NCBI GenBank assembly: GCA_002340405.1
Contig: DDLZ01000134.1
Coordinates: forward strand, 971 to 13,805
DNA from: Bacteroidales bacterium UBA2559
GTDB lineage: Bacteria; Bacteroidota; Bacteroidia; Bacteroidales; Bacteroidaceae
Reading direction: 5' to 3'
DNA length: 12,835 nucleotides
This document shows, in pieces, positions 6,914-12,835 of this stretch. Below the pieces are notes generated by a model that was not told the DNA's origin, searched no databases, and saw only the letters and a program-made list of their open reading frames with translations. Position 1 is the stretch's first letter, and each line of letters starts with the position of its first letter. The position numbers and the translations under genes were made by a program.

Positions 6914-6971
6914 ATGTGAATTTTTTTTAAATGAAAAGAAAAAATCTGTTTTTAACATTTCAAGTGACATT

Positions 6972-7937
6972 TTATTCAAAATAACAGCAGTCCGTAAGGT
7001 CATTTCCACACAGAAAAGCGCATACCGGAAGCCGTTTCTTCCCTGCAGCTTGAATTTCAAGAAGTCTTAGGGCACCGTCGGCAGTTGAAACCTCGATAAA
7101 CCTGCGGCCGTCACACCATACGGTTCCGGGCTTTTGCAACGGAGCATCAACAGGCTCTGCCTCAAATATCTTGAAAGCACGCTCCCTGCCGTCAGGATTT
7201 TTCAAGATAGTCCAAGCAGCGGGATAAGGTGAAAGCCCGCGAATAAAATTATTGATTTGACGGGAAGTCATATTCCAGTCAATGCGACTGTTCTCTTTGA
7301 ATATCTTTGGCGCAGGACGCAGTTCGGAAAGAGGAATATCGAGCTGACTCATCGTCCGCACACGGCCTGCAATGATATCATCGACTGTGCGTGACACAAG
7401 TTCAGCCCCTATCTCCATCAGCTTGTCATGCAGTGTTCCGGCATTGTCGTCGGGATTGATAGGAACCTTCACCTGGTCTATTATATCACCGGTATCTATC
7501 TCATGATCCAGAAAGAATGTGGTCACACCCGTTTCGGTTTCACCGTTTATTATAGCCCAATTGATTGGAGCTGCGCCCCGGTATTGGGGCAGCAATGAGG
7601 CGTGCAGATTAAAAGTGCCCAGACGAGGCATATCCCACACAGCTTTCGGAAGCATGCGAAAAGCAACGACAATATGAAGATCGGCATCAAGAGATCTGAG
7701 CTGCTCAAGGAACAGAGGATTGGTGAGCTTTTCGGGCTGTAATACAGGAATACCCGCCTCAAGAGCTGTTTTTTTGACAGGACTGCTCTGAAGCAGACTG
7801 CCGTGACGCCCCATAGGCTTATCAGGCATGGTAACTACACCTGTTATATTATAGTCATGCTCCAGCAAATGACGCAGAGAGAACGCCGCAAAATCGGGAG
7901 TTCCCATAAACACAATCTTAAAATCTCTCTTTCCCAT
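6972..7937 (-). CDS. fmt: Methionyl-tRNA formyltransferase
   Basis: Fmt transfers a formyl group from 10-formyltetrahydrofolate to Met-tRNAfMet, producing the initiator for translation. With the ATG at 7937 the protein has 321 residues, close to the family norm. The catalytic domain shows FMGTPDFAA (10-18), MPDKPMGRHG (37-46), and FNLHASLLPQYRGAAP with catalytic N110 and H112. D148 in EIDTGD completes the N-H-D triad. The C-terminal half (about 210-320) is the OB-like tRNA-binding domain, with the conserved RGLSPYPAAW segment at its front. The frame stays open upstream to a TTG at 7964, immediately after the ClC stop, but the conserved start argues for the ATG. It follows the ClC gene by 27 nt in the same reading frame and is probably the last gene of that operon. 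Confidence 0.97.
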   Translation of the reverse strand: MGKRDFKIVFMGTPDFAAFSLRHLLEHDYNITGVVTMPDKPMGRHGSLLQSSPVKKTALEAGIPVLQPEKLTNPLFLEQLRSLDADLHIVVAFRMLPKAVWDMPRLGTFNLHASLLPQYRGAAPINWAIINGETETGVTTFFLDHEIDTGDIIDQVKVPINPDDNAGTLHDKLMEIGAELVSRTVDDIIAGRVRTMSQLDIPLSELRPAPKIFKENSRIDWNMTSRQINNFIRGLSPYPAAWTILKNPDGRERAFKIFEAEPVDAPLQKPGTVWCDGRRFIEVSTADGALRLLEIQAAGKKRLPVCAFLCGNDLTDCCYFE

Positions 7938-7964
7938 AAATAATCTTTTCTGTTTATACAACAA

Positions 7965-9755
7965 TCATTCACCCGAAATTTCGAGCAGTATGTTGCGGTA
8001 TGAATTGAATATTTTCGATTTAGAGACAAAACCCATATAACGGCCATTTTCATCCTCCACCGGAAGATTCCAGGCACTGGTCTCATCAAACTTATTCATA
8101 ACAGCCTCCATGGAATCATTTACGGAGAGTCGCGCCGGCGGTAGTTCCATAAGTCTCTGTACGGTAAACCGATTATACAGTTCCTGACGGAACATTATAT
8201 TACGTATGCTCTCCATATTTACAATTCCCACCAAACTTCCATCATCGTCAAGCACAGGGAAGAGGTTGCGGTTAGAACGGGCTATTACGTTGACCAGTTG
8301 GCCCAAATTCATTTCAGGTTTGAGAGTAAGGAACTCGGTCTCAATTAAACTATCTATATTCATCAAAAGCAGTACCGCCTGATCTTTATCATGAGTCATA
8401 AGTTCACCCTTACGTGCAAGACGCATTGAGTAGATAGAATGAGAGTGAAACAGACGAATCGTAAGGAATGACAAGATGGAGACCATCATGAGCGGTAAAA
8501 ACATAGAGTATCCTCCGGTCAGTTCAGCTATCAGAAAGACTCCTGTAAGCGGAGCATGCATCACACCCGACATAAGACCGGCCATTCCGAGCAGTGCAAA
8601 ATTCTGTACCGATATATTGGCATCCGGAAAGAAACGCAACGAAAGCTCTCCAAAAACAAATCCGGCTATACAGCCCAAAAAAAGGCTGGGAGCAAATATA
8701 CCGCCGCATCCGCCTCCGGCATTGGTAGCAGTCGATGCAAAGACCTTGGCAAAGACCATAAGAGTAAGATAGAGCAGCAGATTGCCGCCATAGAAAAACG
8801 AACCCTCCATAACACTTGAGGAGTCCTCGTTTACATCGAGAAGAGTTGAAATAGTTCCGTAACCTTCACCAAAGAGTGAAGGAAAAAGGAAAATCAGTAT
8901 GCTCAGAATGGTTGCACCCAAAACAAACTTTTTCCAGGGTTTGGCTAGCCGTCCGAAGAAATTCTCAAGCCAATTCATAGTGTGCGAAAAATAGAGCGAT
9001 ACCAGTCCGCAAACTACTCCAAGAACCAAAACTAAAGGTATTAGTGAAAGGTCAAACCCATGAGATGACGCAAAATAGAACATCGAATCGGTACCGGTAA
9101 CGATGTATGAAACGGTGGCTGCCGTTACCGATGAGACCAGTAAAGGCAATAATGAGCCCATACTAAGGTCGAACATCAACACTTCAAGCACAAACACCAG
9201 ACCCGCTATGGGAGCCTTGAATATTCCGGCAATGGCACCGGCTGCACCGCAACCCACCAGCAGTACTAGGGTACGGTGTTCCATCTTGAACATACGGCCT
9301 ACATTCGAACCGATAGCCGAACCTGTCAGAACTATAGGTGATTCGGCGCCTACCGAACCTCCCATACCGATAGTGATGGCGCTGGCTATTACCGAAGAAT
9401 ACATATTGTGAGGTTTTATACGGCCGTTCTTCTTGGAAAGTGAGTAGAGTATCTTGGTCACACCATGTCCTATGTCGTCACGTATAATATATAGTATGAA
9501 CAGGCCTGACACAAGAATACCTATGACCGGATAGATAAGCAAGCTGTAGTTCTCCTTACTGATGGTCAGATTGCCGTATATGAATTCGTGTATAAGTGAA
9601 ATCAAAAATTTCAGCAAGATTGCAACGAATGCGGTAAAAATACCCACAACAAGACTAAGCAGCAGTATGAACTGCTTTTCACTGATATGATCCTTACGCC
9701 ACAGATTAAACCTGTTAAGCAATGAATCAGTCTGTCTCTCTTTTTCTTCAATCAT
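7965..9755 (-). CDS. ClC-family chloride channel/transporter with C-terminal CBS pair
   Basis: This 596-residue inner-membrane protein has about 430 residues of ClC helices followed by two CBS domains (about 467-525 and 535-592). Selectivity-filter parts are visible: IGHGVTK (95-101) in place of the usual GSGIP, GAESP (136-140) with the external gating glutamate E138, GGIFAPS (351-357), and the pore tyrosine Y442 in SIYSMRL. Aligned by eye with E. coli ClC, the inner proton glutamate E203 corresponds to V192 in FVLEVLMFD. Keeping the gate but losing the inner glutamate makes the choice between Cl-/H+ exchange and channel-like conduction uncertain. CBS pairs in this family commonly bind adenine nucleotides and regulate gating. 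It starts 5 nt after the tsaC stop, with an A-run directly before the ATG and no Shine-Dalgarno sequence. Family assignment is secure; mechanism is not. Confidence 0.95.
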   Translation of the reverse strand: MIEEKERQTDSLLNRFNLWRKDHISEKQFILLLSLVVGIFTAFVAILLKFLISLIHEFIYGNLTISKENYSLLIYPVIGILVSGLFILYIIRDDIGHGVTKILYSLSKKNGRIKPHNMYSSVIASAITIGMGGSVGAESPIVLTGSAIGSNVGRMFKMEHRTLVLLVGCGAAGAIAGIFKAPIAGLVFVLEVLMFDLSMGSLLPLLVSSVTAATVSYIVTGTDSMFYFASSHGFDLSLIPLVLVLGVVCGLVSLYFSHTMNWLENFFGRLAKPWKKFVLGATILSILIFLFPSLFGEGYGTISTLLDVNEDSSSVMEGSFFYGGNLLLYLTLMVFAKVFASTATNAGGGCGGIFAPSLFLGCIAGFVFGELSLRFFPDANISVQNFALLGMAGLMSGVMHAPLTGVFLIAELTGGYSMFLPLMMVSILSFLTIRLFHSHSIYSMRLARKGELMTHDKDQAVLLLMNIDSLIETEFLTLKPEMNLGQLVNVIARSNRNLFPVLDDDGSLVGIVNMESIRNIMFRQELYNRFTVQRLMELPPARLSVNDSMEAVMNKFDETSAWNLPVEDENGRYMGFVSKSKIFNSYRNILLEISGE

Positions 9756-9760
9756 TTTTT

Positions 9761-10333
9761 TTATTCCCTTATTATTTTCACAAGACCGCCTGCGCCAAGC
9801 TTTATTATGGCCGATACCACTGAACGGATTGTCTCGCTGCGGCGGTACTTCACAATATAATCTACACCTCTCTTTATCTCTTCCGAGATCTCACTGAAGT
9901 TTTGTGGCGTCGGTTCCCCGCTCACGTTAGCCGATGTGGAGACCACAGCACCGCCCATACGTGCACACAGTTCACGCGAAAACTCCTCACGGGTAACTCT
10001 GATGCCTGCACTTCCGTCACCGGCCAACAACTCAGGCGCCAGATGTCGGACATTGTCATAAATTATGGTGAGCGGTTTTTCCGACATATCCATCAGATCA
10101 TATGCCAGATCGGGAATTTCGGGCACATAGTATCCAAGTTTTGCATCGGAGTCTATGAGCGAGAGCATGGACTTTCCGTCATCACGGTGTTTCAGGCTCA
10201 ATATACGTCGCACAGCATCGGAATTGGAAGCATCACAACCTATTCCCCATATTGTATCTGTGGGATAGAGTATGATCCCCCCGTCACGCATCACCTGCAC
10301 GGCATGTTTTATCTCATCGGCATAAGGTTTCAT
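9761..10333 (-). CDS. tsaC: L-threonylcarbamoyladenylate synthase (TsaC/YrdC type)
   Basis: The enzyme makes threonylcarbamoyl-AMP from threonine, bicarbonate and ATP, the first step of t6A37 modification on ANN-decoding tRNAs. The 190 residues cover just the YrdC domain, so it is the short TsaC form without the extra Sua5 C-terminal domain. Visible motifs are GGIILYPTDTIWGIGCDA (18-35), LKHRDDGKSM with the K48-x-R50 pair, GIRVT (110-114), and STSANVSGEPTP (132-143), the S-x-N motif for substrate binding. Its ATG overlaps the prfC stop by one base (TAATG), indicating translational coupling. The partner tsaB/D/E genes are not in the window. Confidence 0.95.
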   Translation of the reverse strand: MKPYADEIKHAVQVMRDGGIILYPTDTIWGIGCDASNSDAVRRILSLKHRDDGKSMLSLIDSDAKLGYYVPEIPDLAYDLMDMSEKPLTIIYDNVRHLAPELLAGDGSAGIRVTREEFSRELCARMGGAVVSTSANVSGEPTPQNFSEISEEIKRGVDYIVKYRRSETIRSVVSAIIKLGAGGLVKIIRE

Positions 10334-11898
10334 TAAAATTCGCTTGTAAAATGAAACTTAATATTTTTAAAATCAATTTGGGCCATCTGCAACACATACT
10401 CACTGTCGGCAAGGAAGACGTCGCGGCCCTCTATGTCGGCGGCCATAAACTGGTACTTCCGCTTCTTGAACATCTCCAGTTCGGCATTATCGTTACTCTC
10501 AATCCAACAGGCCTTGTAAAAGCTGGCAGGCTCCCAGCAACACAGAGCGTTATACTCATGTTCCAGCCGGTACTGTATCACTTCAAATTGAAGTTGTCCC
10601 ACCGTTCCTATCAGTTTGCGACCGTTGAATTGGTTAACAAACATTTGCGCCACACCCTCGCCCATAAGCTGGTCAATACCCTTAGCCAGCTGTTTGGCAC
10701 GCATAGGATCGGCATTCTCAATATATTTGAACATCTCCGGCGAGAAACTGGGCAGACCCTTGAAATGGAGTTTCTCGCCTTGCGTAAGGGTATCGCCTAT
10801 TTTGAAGTTGCCGGTGTTGGGCAGCCCTACTATGTCGCCCGGCCAGGCCTCCTCAATAGTACTCTTACGCTGTGCCATAAACTGTATGGGCGATGAAAAC
10901 CTGAAGTTCCTGTCAAGCCGTACATGATAGTAAGACTCGTTACGAAGGAACCTGCCTGAACAGACCTTGCAAAATGCAACCGATGAACGATGATTGGGAT
11001 CAATGTTGGCAGTTATCTTAAAAATAAATCCGGTAAACCCGGGATCATCAGGCTCAACCATCCGCTCCATCGCCTGTGTAGGACGCGGACTGGGTGCAAT
11101 TTTGACAAAACAGTTGAGCAACTCCTGCACACCGAAATTATTCAGGGCCGACCCAAAGAAGACCGGCGCCAAATTTCCGTCCAAGTATTGCCGGCGATCA
11201 AACGGCTCATAGACACCATCTATCAACTCCAAATCAGAGCGCAGTTTCTTTGCCTCACGCTCACCCACGCGAGCCTCCAGATCGGGGCTGTTAACATCTA
11301 CTTCAACCTTTTCGGTCACCTTCTGCTTATCGGGAGTGAACAGGTCCAGTTTCTGCTCAAAAATGTTATAGACACCCTTGAAACGGACACCTTTCTCTAT
11401 AGGCCAGCTCAGCGGCCGTACCCGTATCTGCAGTTCCTCCTCAAGTTCATCAAGCAGATAAAAAGGGTCATTGCCTTCGCGGTCCAGCTTGTTTATAAAG
11501 ACTATAACAGGCGTCTTGCGCATACGACACACCTCCATAAGGCGGCGGGTCTGAAGCTCCACACCTTTGACACTGTCTATCACTATTATCACGCTGTCCA
11601 CGGCGGTCAGTGTGCGGAATGTATCCTCGGCAAAATCCTGGTGTCCGGGCGTGTCCAGAATATTTATCTTGTAATCTTTATAATCAAACTCCATTACCGA
11701 TGTGGTGACCGATATCCCGCGTTGCTTCTCTATATCCATCCAGTCCGATGTGGCAGTCTTGCGTATCTTATTCGACTTGACCGCTCCGGCCACCTGTATC
11801 TGGCCGCCAAACAGCAAAAACTTTTCGGTAAGGGTTGTCTTACCGGCGTCGGGATGCGATACTATTGCGAATGTCCTCCTTCTCTCTATCTCTTTCAT
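10333..11898 (-). CDS. prfC: Peptide chain release factor 3 (RF3)
   Basis: RF3 is a translational GTPase that recycles RF1/RF2 from the ribosome after termination. The 521-residue length is typical. The G domain shows the P-loop SHPDAGKTT (14-22), the switch I region with [13 protein letters not shown] (55-67), DTPGH (82-86) and NKLD (136-139). The remainder fits the RF3 domains II and III, with [19 protein letters not shown] typical of the C-terminal part. [13 protein letters not shown] separates it from EF-G, and no domain IV is present. The ATG at 11898 is 3 nt after the DUF4924 stop, and its own stop overlaps the tsaC start by one base. It belongs to the LysE-DUF4924-prfC-tsaC-ClC-fmt run. 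Confidence 0.97.
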   Translation of the reverse strand: MKEIERRRTFAIVSHPDAGKTTLTEKFLLFGGQIQVAGAVKSNKIRKTATSDWMDIEKQRGISVTTSVMEFDYKDYKINILDTPGHQDFAEDTFRTLTAVDSVIIVIDSVKGVELQTRRLMEVCRMRKTPVIVFINKLDREGNDPFYLLDELEEELQIRVRPLSWPIEKGVRFKGVYNIFEQKLDLFTPDKQKVTEKVEVDVNSPDLEARVGEREAKKLRSDLELIDGVYEPFDRRQYLDGNLAPVFFGSALNNFGVQELLNCFVKIAPSPRPTQAMERMVEPDDPGFTGFIFKITANIDPNHRSSVAFCKVCSGRFLRNESYYHVRLDRNFRFSSPIQFMAQRKSTIEEAWPGDIVGLPNTGNFKIGDTLTQGEKLHFKGLPSFSPEMFKYIENADPMRAKQLAKGIDQLMGEGVAQMFVNQFNGRKLIGTVGQLQFEVIQYRLEHEYNALCCWEPASFYKACWIESNDNAELEMFKKRKYQFMAADIEGRDVFLADSEYVLQMAQIDFKNIKFHFTSEF

Positions 11899-11901
11899 AA
11901 T

Positions 11902-12450
11902 TCAATCCAAATCCAGTCTGCCGGCTATCTCCTCCTTATAAAAAAAGGCAAGCTTTCCGGTAAATGCCGAGACCGCCTGTACAGCCTGTGCGGTAGGTTC
12001 ACTTATAGGTTTTCCCTGCAATTTCAGCATCCACACTCCATACAGCATATTGAAACAGTCACGTATCTCCTCATTTTTTTCGCCTTCATTACTCCTGCCG
12101 CGAAACTCTAAAATAAAAGGCAGAGCCTTGTAGAACAATTCTCTGTATTCACTTTGTTTCTCCGATTTGAGCAGACGCAAATGCAGATCCTCTAGCAGGA
12201 TAAGCACATTCTCGTTTATCTGCAGATGTCCTTGCGAAGCTTTGCCCTCGGCATACATCATCCCGATCAAATCATCATACCACTGCTTCCATTTAAGACA
12301 ATCGTCCTTACTGCGGCCGCTCTCTCTTATTAAAGTATTGTAGAGCCTATCGCTGTTGTATCCGGCAGCGCGTATCATATCTTCTACCTGCCACATGTAA
12401 AGCAGATATTCAGCTATATTTTCTGTTCTGAGTTTTTCCGAAATATACAT
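11902..12450 (-). CDS. DUF4924 family protein, function unknown
   Basis: The product has 182 residues and appears to be soluble and almost wholly helical: no signal peptide, no membrane span, and a high charge content. The N-terminal segment ENIAEYLLYMWQVEDMIRA (10-28) and a WKQWYDDL stretch near residue 54 match what I recall of the DUF4924 family, which is confined to Bacteroidetes. No catalytic or metal-binding pattern stands out. Its ATG is one nucleotide after the LysE-family stop and its stop is 3 nt before prfC, so it is translated in a tight operon with both. The neighbourhood does not reveal a job for it. Confidence 0.82.
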   Translation of the reverse strand: MYISEKLRTENIAEYLLYMWQVEDMIRAAGYNSDRLYNTLIRESGRSKDDCLKWKQWYDDLIGMMYAEGKASQGHLQINENVLILLEDLHLRLLKSEKQSEYRELFYKALPFILEFRGRSNEGEKNEEIRDCFNMLYGVWMLKLQGKPISEPTAQAVQAVSAFTGKLAFFYKEEIAGRLDLD

Positions 12451-12451
12451 T

Positions 12452-12835
12452 TCAACAGTTACACAGTATGAAGATAAACCAACCTAAGGCGGCACTTATC
12501 AGCACGGTCCCCAGAATTCTGTTTATCATCCACAAACCCTTCAGGTCAAAACGGTTCCTGATTTTATTTATGAAGAACGTCAACATAAACCACCAGCACA
12601 CATCCCCCAAAACGGTGAAAGCGTAAGTGGTCATCTGTAAACTTTTAGAAAAGTTATCAACGGGTAACGAAAAAAACGTGAACAGCCCAATGTACATAAA
12701 GACCACTAACGGATTCACTATGGCAACAAAAAAGCCTGTAGCAACAAAATGTCCTGTAGAATCTTTCCGTACGGCCACATTCTTGTATTTGGCTAAAGGG
12801 TTATTGCGTATTGTTGCAATACCGAAAGCCAGCAA
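12452..12835 (-). CDS. LysE/RhtB-family transporter (C-terminal part, cut by window edge)
   Basis: The frame is open to the right edge, so the start lies outside the window; the codon at the edge is TTG and need not be the initiator. The visible 128 codons are the C-terminal 60 percent or so of a protein usually about 210 residues long. Three strongly hydrophobic segments are seen. The first is GFFVAIVNPLVVFMYIGLF with the family's conserved Asn-Pro in mid-membrane, the second is TYAFTVLGDVCWWFMLTFF, and the last is a helix introduced by INRILGTVLI. LysE/RhtB proteins export amino acids or related small molecules from the cytoplasm; the substrate cannot be told here. It is the first visible gene of the rightmost operon. 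Confidence 0.85.
   Translation of the reverse strand: MLAFGIATIRNNPLAKYKNVAVRKDSTGHFVATGFFVAIVNPLVVFMYIGLFTFFSLPVDNFSKSLQMTTYAFTVLGDVCWWFMLTFFINKIRNRFDLKGLWMINRILGTVLISAALGWFIFILCNC

Noticed and set aside
7938..7964. TTG start extending Fmt by nine residues
   Set aside because: The ATG at 7937 directly precedes the conserved N-terminus (KIVFMGTPDF) and gives the usual length; the extension abuts the ClC stop.
10351..10896. 181-codon plus-strand frame opposite the prfC 3' half
   Set aside because: It is fully antisense to conserved RF3 sequence, has no family resemblance, and has no promoter or neighbouring plus-strand gene.
10990..12111. 373-codon open frame on the plus strand, antisense to prfC and DUF4924
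   Set aside because: It spans two firmly identified genes on the other strand. Its product is rich in Cys, His and Tyr, lacks any recognisable domain, and crosses a gene boundary, as expected of a shadow frame.
1..12835. Mobile elements, defence islands, CRISPR arrays, tRNA or rRNA genes
   Set aside because: Reading both strands I saw no transposase, integrase, terminal repeats, spaced direct repeats or tRNA-like cloverleaf, and the window is filled by core genes in tight same-strand order.

Overview
The window looks like an ordinary core-genome stretch of a member of the order Bacteroidales. Supporting points are two Bacteroidetes-restricted families (DUF4827 and DUF4924), a lipoprotein with a Bacteroidetes-type surface-export signal, promoters matching the Bacteroides TTTG / TAnnTTTG consensus instead of -35/-10 boxes, and A-rich leaders in place of Shine-Dalgarno sequences. 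I cannot place it below order. I see no tRNA, rRNA, IS element, CRISPR array, prophage gene or restriction/defence cassette.

Every convincing gene lies on the minus strand, so transcription runs from high to low coordinates. From the right edge: a LysE-family exporter (partial), a DUF4924 protein, prfC (release factor 3), tsaC (threonylcarbamoyl-AMP synthase), a ClC chloride transporter with two CBS domains, and fmt. Spacings are +1, +3, -1, +5 and +27 nt, which indicates one operon with a translation/tRNA theme. A free-standing ECF-type sigma factor gene follows, with gaps of 180 nt upstream and 126 nt downstream and a possible promoter of its own.

Next come a 59-codon small gene, rpe and comEC, spaced 24 and 7 nt. 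Inside the 3' end of comEC and the 48-nt gap after it lies a near-perfect Bacteroides promoter. It would start the last block: a DHH/DHHA1 phosphoesterase, a DUF4827 lipoprotein (ATGA overlap), glmM and hemW, whose 3' part is beyond the left edge.

Functionally the region combines translation (fmt, tsaC, prfC), envelope precursor supply (glmM), pentose phosphate metabolism (rpe), DNA uptake (comEC), heme trafficking (hemW), ion and solute transport, and one regulator. I did not find a convincing undescribed system. The points most worth a second look are the small gene upstream of rpe, a ComEC that lacks its C-terminal nuclease domain and sits beside a DHH phosphoesterase gene, the internal promoter between them, and a ClC protein with the gating glutamate but valine at the inner proton-glutamate position.
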